From contig JBMOOH010000055.1 in assembly GCA_049323795.1 (NCBI GenBank), forward strand, positions 1 through 50,283: a stretch of DNA of 50,283 nucleotides, given 5' to 3'. The notes beneath the pieces are model-generated. The model worked only from the letters and a program-made list of their open reading frames with translations, was not told where the DNA came from and ran no database searches. Below are positions 7,948 to 16,837 of the stretch, in pieces (position 1 is the first letter of the stretch; each line of letters opens with the position of its first letter). Position numbers and translations under genes: made by a program. The stretch comes from JAOADN01 sp049323795. Its GTDB lineage: Bacteria > Pseudomonadota > Alphaproteobacteria > Rhodobacterales > Rhodobacteraceae.

Positions 7948-8046
7948 GGCCGGAACGCTAGCCCGCCCGGCCCGCGAAGCATGTCTTTCCGCGACAGCCG
8001 GGGACGGGAATCGCCCGCAGGGTCGCCGCCGCCCCGCCGCCCCGCC

Positions 8047-8628
8047 TCACCGCCGCTCTGCGGCCCCGGCAACCGCGGCGAGGTTGACCCAGAGCGCCAG
8101 GGCGCCGGGTGCCTCGGCGCCAACCCCGGCCACGCCGACCGCGGCCGCTCCGGGCGGAACGGTGACGGCCTCGGTATCGGCCGCCGATGCCCGGGCAACC
8201 ACCCCTGCGGCAAGCGCGAAGACCGCGTGCACAGGCGGCCCCGCCGCCGCGGGCGCCATGCCCGGGCCGGTCAGGACCGAGACCGCCCCCGCGATCCGGG
8301 CGGGGTCGAAGATCAGGTTGAAATCCCGCACGGCGCCCGCAACCAGGCGGCAGGCGACCGGTTCGTCACCCGAAAAGGCGACCGGCGAGAGCGGCGCGGC
8401 GGTCGTCTCTTCTCCGCGCATCGACAGGACCAGCCCGTCCCCCGCGATCACTGTCAGGATTCGCGCCAGTCCCGGGAAGGACGAGAACGGGCCGTCTGTC
8501 GCCACCTCGGCGACCGAGAGCCGCCAGAGAAGCCCCGCGCCGTCCTCGGCGCGGGCGATCTCGTGCGTGACGCCGCCGCCGTTCTTCCACGGCATCGTGA
8601 CGAAATCCGGGGGCAGGATCAGCCGCAT
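8047..8628 (-). CDS. HutD family protein
   Basis: The start PPDFVTMPWKNGGGVTHEIA is diagnostic of HutD, a cupin-like protein first seen in histidine utilisation operons, where it is thought to bind an intermediate and limit pathway activity. Further HutD features are the LLWRLSVAEVATDGPFSSFP block and G-L-A-R-I-L-T-V-I. Length (193 residues) is normal. No hut enzyme genes are near, so it may be a stand-alone copy. It lies 99 bases downstream of the esterase gene start on the same strand and is divergent from the phosphotransferase gene. Confidence 0.85.
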   Translation of the reverse strand: MRLILPPDFVTMPWKNGGGVTHEIARAEDGAGLLWRLSVAEVATDGPFSSFPGLARILTVIAGDGLVLSMRGEETTAAPLSPVAFSGDEPVACRLVAGAVRDFNLIFDPARIAGAVSVLTGPGMAPAAAGPPVHAVFALAAGVVARASAADTEAVTVPPGAAAVGVAGVGAEAPGALALWVNLAAVAGAAERR

Positions 8629-8805
8629 GCGGCGACTTGACCCGGCGCGCCGCGCGGCGTCAAGCAGGGCCCGCGGCCCCGGGGCGCCGACGCCCCCCCC
8701 CCTCGAATCCCGCGTGCCGGGCCTATTGACGCCCGGCCGGTGCGGCCGTCATCTGGCGCGGGGCGCGGCCCGGAGACCGCGCCCCAGGGCCGGGGAGGGA
8801 CGGGT

Positions 8806-9702
8806 TTGGCTTCAGGTCGGGATGTCGGTTCGATCCGGGCGCTGCCCTGCTGGCGGGGCGCCATCGCCGCCGAACCGATGACCGGGGGCCTGTCGAACGA
8901 GATCTGGAAGGTGACGGACGATGCGGGTGCGCATGTCGTCCGCTACGGAACGGACTATCCGTTCCACCACGTGTTCCGCGACCGCGAGGCGATGACGGCG
9001 CGGGCGGCGCACCGGGCCGGGTTCGGGCCGGCGGTCGAATACACCGCGCCGGGGGTGATGGTGACGGAGTTCCTCGGATCCCGGACATGGGGCCCGGCGG
9101 ACGTGGCGGCGCATCCCGGGCGGGTCGGGCGGCTCCTGCGCGGGTTCCACGGCCGGATGGGGGCGGAGGTGCAGGGGGCGGCCTTTCTCTTCTGGCCGTT
9201 CCATGTGGTGCGGGACTATGCCCGCACGATTGCGGCCGGCGGGTCGGGCCATGCGGGCGACCTGCCGGCCTATCTCGCGCTGAACGCCGCGCTCGAAGCG
9301 GCGCAGGTGCCGCTGCCCATCGTCTTCGGGCACCACGATCTTCTGCCCGCGAACTTCCTCGAGACGCCGGACGGCAGGCTGTGGCTCATCGACTTCGAAT
9401 ATGCGGGCTTCGGCACCGCGATGTTCGACCTTGCCGGGGCGGCGGCGAATGCGGGGATGGACGAGGGGCAGGCGTCGGCGCTCCTCGCCGCCTACTTCGG
9501 CGCGCGGCCCGATGCCGCCACGGAACGCGCCTTCGCGGCGATGCAGGTCGCCGCCCTCCTGCGCGAGGCGATGTGGGCGATGGTCTCGGCCCTGCATCTC
9601 GGCGCGCCGGGGGTGGACTACGGGGCCTACGCGCAAGAGAACCTCTCGAAACTCGCCGCGGCGAAGGCCGCCTATTCGGACCGCTACGGAAAGCTCCCAT
9701 GA
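8806..9702 (+). CDS. Choline/ethanolamine kinase-like phosphotransferase
   Basis: The protein has a kinase-like fold: PMTGGLSNEIWKV (nucleotide-binding loop), the catalytic loop GHHDLLPANFL with the Brenner-type H-D-x4-N motif, and the metal-binding I-D-F-E-Y-A-G. This places it with LicA-type choline and ethanolamine kinases. I prefer the TTG at 8806, with a GGGAGGG-type site 5-10 bases upstream, because homology begins at IRALPCW; an ATG at 8740 would add 22 residues of unlikely sequence. The stop overlaps the start of the dehydrogenase gene (ATGA), so the two are coupled. Together they suggest use of a choline- or methylamine-type compound, but kinase specificity is not shown. Confidence 0.8.
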   Translation: MASGRDVGSIRALPCWRGAIAAEPMTGGLSNEIWKVTDDAGAHVVRYGTDYPFHHVFRDREAMTARAAHRAGFGPAVEYTAPGVMVTEFLGSRTWGPADVAAHPGRVGRLLRGFHGRMGAEVQGAAFLFWPFHVVRDYARTIAAGGSGHAGDLPAYLALNAALEAAQVPLPIVFGHHDLLPANFLETPDGRLWLIDFEYAGFGTAMFDLAGAAANAGMDEGQASALLAAYFGARPDAATERAFAAMQVAALLREAMWAMVSALHLGAPGVDYGAYAQENLSKLAAAKAAYSDRYGKLP

Positions 9703-12143
9703 CCCTTCCAACCCACGCCCAGGTCGTCGTCATCGGCGGCGGCATCATCGGCTGTTCGACCGCCTATCACCTCGCCCGCGACCACAGGGCGGATGTGGTG
9801 CTGCTGGAGCAGGGGAGGCTGACGAGCGGCTCCACCTGGCACGCGGCCGGACTGGTCGGGCAGCTCCGGTCGAGCGCGTCGATCACGCGGGTGCTCAAGT
9901 ATTCGGTCGAACTCTACAGGGGACTCGCCGCCGAGACCGGGCTCGAGACCGGGTGGAAGATGACCGGCTGCCTCAGGCTCGCCACCACGCCCGACCGCTG
10001 GACCGAGTTCCGGCGGCTCGCCACCACGGCGCGGTCCTTCGGGATGGAGATGGAGCTGATCTCTCCGGCCGAGGTCAAGCGGATGTGGCCGCTCATGGAC
10101 GTGTCGGACCTGATCGGGGCGTCCTGGCTGCCGACGGACGGGCAGGCCAGCCCTTCGGACATCACGCAGAGCCTCGCCAGGGGTGCGCGGATGCATGGCG
10201 CGAAGATCCACGAAGGCGTCCGCGTGACCGGGTTCCGGATGGAGGGGCCGCGGATCACCCGTGTCGTCACGGATCAGGGCGAGATCGGCTGCGGGACGGT
10301 GGTGAACTGCGCCGGCATGTGGGCCCGGCAGGTCGGCGCGATGGCGGGGGTGAACGTCCCCCTGCAGCCGGTCAAGCACCAGTATATCGTGACCGAGCGG
10401 ATCGAGGGCCTGAGCGCGGATGCCCCCACGCTCCGCGACCCCGACCGGCGGACCTACTTCAAGGAAGAGGTCGGCGGTCTGGTGATGGGCGGCTACGAGC
10501 CCGATCCGCAGCCCTGGACGACCGGGGATGTGCCCGGCGACTGGGAATTCCGGCTGTTCGACGACGACTGGGACCATTTCGGCCAGCACCTGACGCAGGC
10601 CGTCGCGCGGGTGCCGGCGCTCGAGAAGGTCGGCGTGAAGCAGATGGTCAACGGGGCCGAGAGCTTCACCCCGGACGGCAACTTCATCCTCGGCCGCGCC
10701 AACGGATGCGCCAACATGTACGTGGGCGCGGGGTTCAACGCCTTCGGCATCGCGTCGGGGGGCGGCGCGGGCTGGGTTCTGGCCGACTGGGCCATGCGGG
10801 GCGAGGCGCCGATGGATCTCTGGGTGGTGGACATCCGCCGCTTCTCGGATCTGCACCGCGACCGGCAATGGGTCAGCGACCGGACCTGCGAGGCCTATGG
10901 CAAGCACTACACGGTCGCCTTCCCGCACGAGGAATACGAAAGCGGGCGGCCCCGGATCGTCTCGCCGCTCTACGAGCGCCTCGGGGCGCGCCGCGCGGTC
11001 TTCGGCTCGAAGCTCGGCTGGGAACGTCCGAACTGGTTCGCGCGACCCGGCGAGGAGGCACGCGACATCCATTCGATGGGGCGGCAGAACTGGTTTCCGG
11101 CGGTGGGCGAAGAGCACGCCCATGTGCGGGAAAAGGTCGGGGTCTTCGACCAGTCGTCCTTCGCCAAGTACGAGGTGGAGGGGCGGGATGCGGCCGAGGC
11201 GCTGGAGCGCATCTGCGCGAACCGCGTGGCGCGCGACGTCGGCCGGCTGACCTATACGCAGATGCTGAACACCCGCGGCGGCATCGAGTGCGACCTGACC
11301 GTGGCACGGCTGCCCCCCTCCGCCAACGGGTCGGACCGGTTCTACATCGTCACCGGCACCGGCTTCCGCACCCATGACTTCGGCTGGATTGCCGATCACC
11401 TGTCGGGCGATGCGCGGATCGAGGACGTGACCGAGGGCTGGGGAACGCTCTCCCTCATGGGGCCGAAGGCGCGCGGGGTCCTGGCACGGGTGACGGCGGC
11501 GGACGTCTCGGACGCGGCGTTCCCGTTCGGGCATGTGCGGGAGATTTCGATTGCCGGCGCGCAGGTGCGGGCGCTGCGGGTGACGTATGTGGGTGAACTC
11601 GGTTGGGAACTGCATGTGCCGCTCGCGGCCACGGGTGCGGTCTTCGACGCGCTGATGGCGGCGGACGGGGATGTGCGGCCCGTGGGCTACCGGGCGCTCG
11701 AGTCGCTCCGGCTCGAGAAGGGCTACCGGGCCTGGTCCTCGGACATCACGCCGAACGACACGCCCTGCGAGGCGGGTCTTGCTTGGGCGGTGAAGATGAG
11801 GTCGGCGGCGGATTTCATCGGACGCGCGGCCCTGGAGGCGGCGGCGGGCAGGCCGCTTGCGAAGCGCTTCGCGGGATTCGTGCTCGACGATCCGTCCGCG
11901 GTGCTGGTCGGGCGCGAGACGATCCTGAGGGACGGGGCGGCGGTCGGCTACCTGACCTCGGGCGGATATGGCTACACCCTGGGGCGGCCGATCGGCTACG
12001 GCTACGTGCGCAACGCCGGCGGGGTGGACGAGGCCTTTCTGACGTCGGGCCGGTACGAATTGGTGGTGGCGGGCGATGTCTTTGCGGCGCGGCTCGAACT
12101 CGGGCCCCTCTACGACCCGGCAGGCGCGCGCATCCGCGCCTGA
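9699..12143 (+). CDS. FAD-dependent dimethylglycine/sarcosine dehydrogenase-like protein with GcvT domains
   Basis: An 814-residue, two-part enzyme. Residues 8-380 form an FAD-binding DAO domain with the dinucleotide motif V-V-I-G-G-G-I-I-G-C; the segment S-T-W-H-A-A-G puts a His at position 48 where dimethylglycine dehydrogenases attach FAD covalently. Residues about 430-810 match the aminomethyltransferase (GcvT) N- and C-terminal domains that bind tetrahydrofolate and take up the one-carbon unit (V-T-Y-V-G-E-L-G-W-E-L and Y-R-A-L-E-S-L-R-L-E-K-G-Y). The start ATG overlaps the kinase-like gene. The likely reaction is oxidative demethylation of an N-methylated glycine or similar compound; the exact substrate is open. 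Confidence 0.85.
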   Translation: MTLPTHAQVVVIGGGIIGCSTAYHLARDHRADVVLLEQGRLTSGSTWHAAGLVGQLRSSASITRVLKYSVELYRGLAAETGLETGWKMTGCLRLATTPDRWTEFRRLATTARSFGMEMELISPAEVKRMWPLMDVSDLIGASWLPTDGQASPSDITQSLARGARMHGAKIHEGVRVTGFRMEGPRITRVVTDQGEIGCGTVVNCAGMWARQVGAMAGVNVPLQPVKHQYIVTERIEGLSADAPTLRDPDRRTYFKEEVGGLVMGGYEPDPQPWTTGDVPGDWEFRLFDDDWDHFGQHLTQAVARVPALEKVGVKQMVNGAESFTPDGNFILGRANGCANMYVGAGFNAFGIASGGGAGWVLADWAMRGEAPMDLWVVDIRRFSDLHRDRQWVSDRTCEAYGKHYTVAFPHEEYESGRPRIVSPLYERLGARRAVFGSKLGWERPNWFARPGEEARDIHSMGRQNWFPAVGEEHAHVREKVGVFDQSSFAKYEVEGRDAAEALERICANRVARDVGRLTYTQMLNTRGGIECDLTVARLPPSANGSDRFYIVTGTGFRTHDFGWIADHLSGDARIEDVTEGWGTLSLMGPKARGVLARVTAADVSDAAFPFGHVREISIAGAQVRALRVTYVGELGWELHVPLAATGAVFDALMAADGDVRPVGYRALESLRLEKGYRAWSSDITPNDTPCEAGLAWAVKMRSAADFIGRAALEAAAGRPLAKRFAGFVLDDPSAVLVGRETILRDGAAVGYLTSGGYGYTLGRPIGYGYVRNAGGVDEAFLTSGRYELVVAGDVFAARLELGPLYDPAGARIRA

Positions 12144-12150
12144 GCTTCAT

Positions 12151-12193
12151 CCTGGACCAAATATCCCGGGGGCGCGGGGGCAGAGCCCCCGCC
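12151..12193 (+). repeat. Post-gene GC-rich hairpin repeat, family A, copy 1
   Basis: Directly after the dehydrogenase stop, the sequence runs ...ccaaatatcccggggg and then a hairpin whose arms are gcgggggc and gcccccgc around AGA. Related units occur at 22251-22302 and 27332-27377, each just downstream of a stop codon and in that gene's orientation. It may work as a transcription end or mRNA-stabilising structure; no T-run follows. Confidence 0.6.
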
Positions 12194-12205
12194 CGCGGCG
12201 CGCCC

Positions 12206-12265
<60 letters not shown>

Positions 12266-12280
12266 CGGGGCGCCCGTGCC

Positions 12281-13543
12281 TCAGAGCGCCCGCCAGCCGA
12301 TATCCCGCCGGCAGAACCCCTCGGGCCACAGGATCCGGTCCACCATCGCATAGGCCCTGTCCCGCGCCTCGGCGAGCGTCGCGCCCCGTGCGGTGACGTT
12401 CAGGACGCGGCCGCCGCTCGCCACGATGTGCCCGTCCTTCTCGGCGGTCCCGGCATGGAAGACCATGTTCCGCGAATCCTCCGGCAGCGCCTCCAGCCCG
12501 CCGATGACCGTGCCCTTCGCATAGGCCCCGGGATAGCCCTTCGCCGCCATCACGACGGTCAGCGCGTGATCGTCGGCCCAGCTCACGCGCTGCCCCGAAA
12601 GCCGCCCCTCGGCGCAGGCCTGCATCAGGTCGAGCGCCTGCGCGCCCATCCGCATCATCAGGACCTGGGCCTCGGGATCGCCGAAGCGGACGTTGTATTC
12701 GACAAGCCGCGCGCGGCCGTCGGCGATCATCAGCCCCGCATAGAGCACGCCCCGGTAGGGCATGCCGCGCCGGACCATCTCGGCGAGCGTCGGGCGCACG
12801 ATCTCCTCCATCGCCTGCCGCTCGATCGCGGGCGAAAGGACCGGGGCGGGCGAATAGGCGCCCATGCCGCCCGTGTTCGGCCCCCGGTCGCCGTCGAGGG
12901 CGCGCTTGTGGTCCTGCGCGCTGCCGATGGCGATGGCCTCGGTCCCGTCGCAGAGGACGAAGAGCGAGGCTTCCTCGCCTGCCATGAACTCCTCGATCAC
13001 CACCTCGGCCCCCGCCGCGCCGAGGCTGCCCCCGAACATGTCGCGGATGGCCGCCTCGGCCTCGGCCACGGTCATCGCCACCACCACGCCCTTGCCCGCG
13101 GCCAGGCCATCGGCCTTGACCACGATCGGCGCACCCTCTGCCCGGACATGGGCCAGCGCCGGTTCCGCCTCGGTGAAGCGGGCGTAACCGGCGGTCGGCG
13201 CCCCGCAGGCGTCGCAGATCTCCTTGGTAAAGGCCTTCGATGACTCGAGCCGGGCCGCGGCGGCGGAGGGCCCGAAGGTCAGGATGCCCGCCGCCCCGAG
13301 CGCATCGGCAACCCCGGCGGCGAGCGGCGCCTCGGGGCCGACGATCACGAAATCGACCGCGTTCTCCTCGCAGAAGGCGGCGACGACGGTGCCGTCCAGG
13401 ATGTCGATCCCGGCGCATTCGGCCAGCCCGGCAATCCCGGCGTTCCCCGGGGCCACGATCAGCCGGTCGCATTTGGGGTTCTGCTTCACCGCCCAGGCCA
13501 GCGCATGTTCGCGTCCGCCCGATCCGAGGATGAGGATGTTCAT
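12281..13543 (-). CDS. purD: Phosphoribosylamine-glycine ligase
   Basis: Catalyses the ATP-dependent joining of 5-phosphoribosylamine and glycine to give GAR, the second step of purine synthesis, in the cytosol. The 420-residue protein starts MNILILGSGGREHALAWAVK, the N-terminal nucleotide-binding signature of PurD. The ATP-grasp domain has IVVKADGLAAGKGVVVA, the conserved P-N-T-G-G-M-G-A-Y-S-P loop and the R-F-G-D-P-E-A-Q metal-binding motif. Length is normal. I begin at the ATG at 13541-13543; the open frame continues upstream for about 74 codons without conserved text. It is transcribed toward the poly-C tract, so a misassembly there could affect only its 3' flank. Confidence 0.95.
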   Translation of the reverse strand: MNILILGSGGREHALAWAVKQNPKCDRLIVAPGNAGIAGLAECAGIDILDGTVVAAFCEENAVDFVIVGPEAPLAAGVADALGAAGILTFGPSAAAARLESSKAFTKEICDACGAPTAGYARFTEAEPALAHVRAEGAPIVVKADGLAAGKGVVVAMTVAEAEAAIRDMFGGSLGAAGAEVVIEEFMAGEEASLFVLCDGTEAIAIGSAQDHKRALDGDRGPNTGGMGAYSPAPVLSPAIERQAMEEIVRPTLAEMVRRGMPYRGVLYAGLMIADGRARLVEYNVRFGDPEAQVLMMRMGAQALDLMQACAEGRLSGQRVSWADDHALTVVMAAKGYPGAYAKGTVIGGLEALPEDSRNMVFHAGTAEKDGHIVASGGRVLNVTARGATLAEARDRAYAMVDRILWPEGFCRRDIGWRAL

Positions 13544-13874
13544 GAGGCCCGCCCCTGTCCGATGCGCCAGTTCTGCGGCTCTTACGGGCAGGTCACGGCG
13601 CGCACAAGCTCGGGGCGCTGGTCGCCCGCGCCCCGTTCGGTGGCCCGTTCGGTGGCCCATCCTGCCGCGCATGCGGAATCGCGTCGGCGGGCGGGGCGAG
13701 GGGCGGGGCGGGGCGAGGGGCGGGGTGGGGCGCAATCGGCTGGCGCCGGAACGGAGATGGAACATGTGCGCCGTTCCGCCGGCGCCGTGCCGTTCCCGTG
13801 CGCCGGCGGGTCTGGCAAAGTCGCCGCGCCTCGCCTATGTGGCTGCCGACGGGACTGCAACGGACAGAAGGCTC
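13544..13874. other. Divergent intergenic region between purD and the ferredoxin gene
   Basis: No gene is supported. The region holds a direct repeat of cccgttcggtgg (two copies around 13630-13655) and a very G-rich stretch (13690-13735) of repeated ggggcgag-type units. It should contain the promoters of both flanking genes, but no clear box could be assigned. Confidence 0.5.
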
Positions 13875-14198
13875 ATGGCGCGCATCACCTACGTGGAATT
13901 CGGCGGCAAGGAACACACGGTCGACGTCAAGAACGGCCTGACGGTTATGGAAGGTGCGCGCGACAACGGCATTCCGGGCATCGAGGCCGATTGCGGCGGG
14001 GCCTGCGCCTGCTCGACCTGCCACGTCTACGTGGACCCGGCCTGGGTGGACAAGCTGCCGAAGAAGGAGGCGATGGAAGCCGACATGCTCGACTTCGCCT
14101 ACAAGCCCGACGGGGTCCGCTCGCGGCTGACCTGCCAGCTCAAGGTATCGGACGCGCTCGACGGGCTGAAGGTATTCATGCCGGAAAAGCAGATCTGA
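13875..14198 (+). CDS. 2Fe-2S ferredoxin, adrenodoxin/putidaredoxin type
   Basis: A 107-residue electron carrier. The cluster ligands are C40, C46 and C49 (pattern C-x5-C-x2-C in DCGGACACSTCHVYV) and a fourth Cys in the R-L-T-C-Q-L motif near residue 90, the vertebrate-type or ISC-like spacing. The C-terminus keeps the hydrophobic tail seen in FdxE/Fdx relatives. The ATG at 13875 follows an agaagg site. It stands alone between purD and tpa on the plus strand; possible partners are a cytochrome P450 or Fe-S assembly, neither seen in the window. Confidence 0.9.
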   Translation: MARITYVEFGGKEHTVDVKNGLTVMEGARDNGIPGIEADCGGACACSTCHVYVDPAWVDKLPKKEAMEADMLDFAYKPDGVRSRLTCQLKVSDALDGLKVFMPEKQI

Positions 14199-14270
14199 GG
14201 CGCGGGATTCCGGCGCGACCCCCTTGCCCTGCGGCCCCGCCATGCCGGAGTAGCGGCCGGCCCCGCCTGC

Positions 14271-14306
14271 ATCTGGACCTACCGACCCGCCCATTCTGGC
14301 CCTACT
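14271..14306 (+). promoter_or_regulatory. Probable TauR operator of tpa
   Basis: Two direct half-sites, CTGGACCTAC (from 14273) and CTGGCCCTAC (from 14296), are spaced exactly 23 bases start to start. Similarly spaced pairs lie before xsc (23) and before tauR (22, other strand). MocR regulators such as TauR bind direct repeats. The site ends about 94 bases upstream of the tpa start. Confidence 0.7.
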
Positions 14307-14399
14307 GATGCCTCTCCGCAGGACCGACACTGCGCCCGAGCCGCGGCCCCGCCCCTGCGGGGCTGCCCCCCCGTCGCCCGGCCCCGAAGGAGCACCCGC

Positions 14400-15779
14400 A
14401 TGAACGCCCCCGTGAACCCCAACGACATCGGCCACGTCGTCGCCGCCGACAAGGCGCATGTCTGGCACCACCTGAGCCAGCACAAGCAGTACGAAACCAT
14501 CGATCCCCGCGTCATCGTCGAAGGCAGGGGGATGCGCGTCTGGGACGCGAAGGGGAAGGAACACCTCGACGCCGTGTCCGGCGGGGTCTGGACGGTGAAC
14601 GTCGGCTACGGGCGCGAATCCATTGCCCGCGCAGTCTACGAGCAGCTTCTGAAGATGAACTACTTCGCCGGAGCCGCGGGTTCCGTCCCCGGCGCGCTCT
14701 TTGCCGAACGGCTGATCGGGAAGATGCCGGGCCTCAGCCGCGTCTACTTCTCGAACTCCGGCTCCGAGGCGAACGAGAAGGTCTACAAGATGGTCCGCCA
14801 GATCGCCCACCGCCACCACGGCGGGCGGAAATGGAAGATCCTCTTCCGCGAGCGCGACTATCACGGCACCACCATCGCGACGCTCGCCTCGGCCGGCCAG
14901 CCCGAGCGGGCGATGCAGTACGGGCCCTTCCCGGACGGGTTCGTGCAGGTGCCGCACTGTCTGGAATACCGCAAGCAGTGGGATGTCGCGAACTACGGCG
15001 AGCGGGCGGCGGATGCGATCGAGGAGGTGATCCTGCGCGAAGGCCCCGACAGCGTGGGCGCGATCGTGCTGGAACCCGTCACCGCGGGCGGCGGGGTGAT
15101 CGTGCCGCCTAGGGGCTACTGGGAGCGGGTGCAGGACATCTGCCGCAAATACGACATCCTTCTCCACATCGACGAGGTCGTCTGCGGCGTCGGACGCACC
15201 GGGACCTGGTTCGGCTATCAGCACTACGGCATCAGGCCCGACTTCGTGACGATGGCCAAGGGCGTGGCCTCGGGCTACGCCGCCATCGCCTGCACGGTGA
15301 CGACCGAGGCGGTGTTCGAGATGTTCAAGGACGACGCCGCCGACCCGATGAGCTATTTCCGCGACATCTCGACCTTCGGCGGCTGCACCAGCGGCCCGGC
15401 GGCGGCGCTCGAGAACATGCGGATCATCGAGGACGAGGGGCTTCTGGACAACACGCTCGCCATGGGCGAGCGGCTGGTCGGCAACCTCCGCGCCCTGCAG
15501 GAAAAGCACCGGGTCATCGGCGACGTGCGCGGCAAGGGCCTGTTCTGCGGGGCCGAACTGGTGTCCGACCGGGCGACGAAGGAGCCGGCGGACGAAAGGA
15601 AGGTCGCCGCCGTGGTCGCGGACTGCAACCAGCAGGGGGTGATCATCGGCATGACGAACCGGTCGCTGCCGGGGCTCAACAACACGCTCTGCCTGTCGCC
15701 CGCCCTGATCGCCACGCCGGCCGACATCGACCAGATCACGACCGCGATCGACGGGGCGCTGACGCGCGTCTTCGGCTGA
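14400..15779 (+). CDS. tpa: Taurine-pyruvate aminotransferase
   Basis: A PLP enzyme of class III aminotransferases (459 residues) that moves the amino group of taurine to pyruvate, giving sulfoacetaldehyde and alanine. Text such as PNDIGHVVAADKAHVWHHLS and HLDAVSGGVWTVNVGYGRES is characteristic of Tpa of Rhodobacteraceae. The PLP lysine lies in F-V-T-M-A-K-G-V-A-S-G-Y, the cofactor Asp in L-L-H-I-D-E-V-V-C-G-V-G-R-T-G, and the cofactor loop is N-S-G-S-E-A-N-E. A TauR-type operator precedes it, and tauR and xsc follow downstream, separated by a divergent carrier gene. Since phnX lies in the linked operon, activity on 2-aminoethylphosphonate is conceivable, though known PhnW is of another fold class. 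Confidence 0.92.
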   Translation: MNAPVNPNDIGHVVAADKAHVWHHLSQHKQYETIDPRVIVEGRGMRVWDAKGKEHLDAVSGGVWTVNVGYGRESIARAVYEQLLKMNYFAGAAGSVPGALFAERLIGKMPGLSRVYFSNSGSEANEKVYKMVRQIAHRHHGGRKWKILFRERDYHGTTIATLASAGQPERAMQYGPFPDGFVQVPHCLEYRKQWDVANYGERAADAIEEVILREGPDSVGAIVLEPVTAGGGVIVPPRGYWERVQDICRKYDILLHIDEVVCGVGRTGTWFGYQHYGIRPDFVTMAKGVASGYAAIACTVTTEAVFEMFKDDAADPMSYFRDISTFGGCTSGPAAALENMRIIEDEGLLDNTLAMGERLVGNLRALQEKHRVIGDVRGKGLFCGAELVSDRATKEPADERKVAAVVADCNQQGVIIGMTNRSLPGLNNTLCLSPALIATPADIDQITTAIDGALTRVFG

Positions 15780-15812
15780 CACGCCGGGCCGGCCGCTGTC
15801 AGGGCGGCCGGA

Positions 15813-16670
15813 TCAGTCCTTCGGGCGTCCGAGCAGGATGCGGCCCACCACCGCCGCGAGCACCACGGCCCCGCCGATCAGCGTGGGGCCGTCGGGCCGC
15901 TCGCCCACCCCGACCCATGCCCAGATGCCGCCGATCGGGCCTTCGGCGATGCCGATGAGTGCCGTCAACGATGCCGGGATCAGCGCCGATCCCGCGACGT
16001 AGGCGACGATCCCGAGCGTCATCGGCCCGAGCCCGAATCCCGCCGCGACGGCATAGTCCCGCGCCGACAGCGCCCCGAGCTGCTGGCCGAGGACCGCCCC
16101 CGCAGCGACCGAGAGGACCTGCGCCACCCAGATCATCGGCAGCATCGTGACCTGCGGGTTGCGGCGGATGGCGACGGTCGCGACCGACTGGGTGAGGGTT
16201 CCCGCCACGGCCAGGAGGTCGCCGGTCTGCAACCCGCCGGAACTCGGGCCGACCATGATGAAGACACCCCCCGCCGCGACGAGGCCCGCGAGAAGCGTCA
16301 GCCCCGACGGCACCTCGCGGAGCCAGAGCCAGGCGACCAGCGCGGTGACGAAGGGCAGGGCGGAGAGGATCATGAAGGCCTTGGCCACGGTGGTCAGCTG
16401 GAAGGCCGCCGGGAAGAGGACGATCGTGCCGAAGACGGCAAGCGCGACGAGCCCGCCCGCCCCTCCGGCCCCGGCGATCCGGGCGGGCAGGCCCCGGCCG
16501 AACCGCCAGTAGGCGTAGACCCCGACGAAGATCGTGGCGAAGACGCCGCGCCAGAAGATGATCGTCCAGAGGTCGAAGGGCAGAAGGCGGGTGAAGAGCC
16601 CGCCCATGCCCCAGATGACGGTGGACACGCTGACGAGCGCGATGCCGCGCAGGGTGGTGCGGGAGGCCAT
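15813..16670 (-). CDS. DMT superfamily (EamA) carrier in the taurine cluster
   Basis: A 285-residue membrane protein with about ten helices and two EamA repeats (S-T-V-I-W-G-M-G-G-L-F-T-R near the start, G-P-I-G-G-I-W-A-W-V-G-V-G-E near the end). It is divergent from tauR and shares the 167-base region holding the TauR-type operator, so it may belong to the same regulon. Its 3' end converges with tpa. A role in export of a C2 compound or of alanine is only a guess. Confidence 0.85.
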   Translation of the reverse strand: MASRTTLRGIALVSVSTVIWGMGGLFTRLLPFDLWTIIFWRGVFATIFVGVYAYWRFGRGLPARIAGAGGAGGLVALAVFGTIVLFPAAFQLTTVAKAFMILSALPFVTALVAWLWLREVPSGLTLLAGLVAAGGVFIMVGPSSGGLQTGDLLAVAGTLTQSVATVAIRRNPQVTMLPMIWVAQVLSVAAGAVLGQQLGALSARDYAVAAGFGLGPMTLGIVAYVAGSALIPASLTALIGIAEGPIGGIWAWVGVGERPDGPTLIGGAVVLAAVVGRILLGRPKD

Positions 16671-16806
16671 GGGGCAGGCTAACCGGCCCGACCGCCCCGC
16701 TCAATGGGGCTCTCTCCGGGCGGCGGCGGGAATTCCTTGACGACGGAATTTCCCCCGAGATCGGGCCATTCCTGTCTTGACGGACCGCGGGCGCCCTGCG
16801 CCACAT

Positions 16807-16836
16807 GGGGCCAGTTCACCGACACCATAGGTCCAG
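16807..16836 (-). promoter_or_regulatory. Probable TauR operator between tauR and the divergent carrier gene
   Basis: On the minus strand the blocks CTGGACCTAT (16836 downward) and CTGGCCCC (16814 downward) are spaced 22 bases, close to the 23 of the tpa and xsc sites. The site ends immediately upstream of the GTG start of tauR, a position suited to autorepression, and within range of the carrier promoter. Confidence 0.6.
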
Positions 16837-16837
16837 T

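Noticed and set aside
9714..11615. Long minus-strand open frame opposite the dehydrogenase gene
   Set aside because: It mirrors codon structure of the real gene and is rich in Arg, Pro and His without motifs.
12281..13765. Long upstream extension of the purD frame beyond 13543
   Set aside because: The extra residues are low-complexity, lack PurD homology, and the ATG at 13543 begins the family's standard N-terminus.
16805..16837. ATG start of tauR at 16805
   Set aside because: It falls inside the direct-repeat operator and adds residues not seen in MocR relatives; GTG at 16838 fits better.
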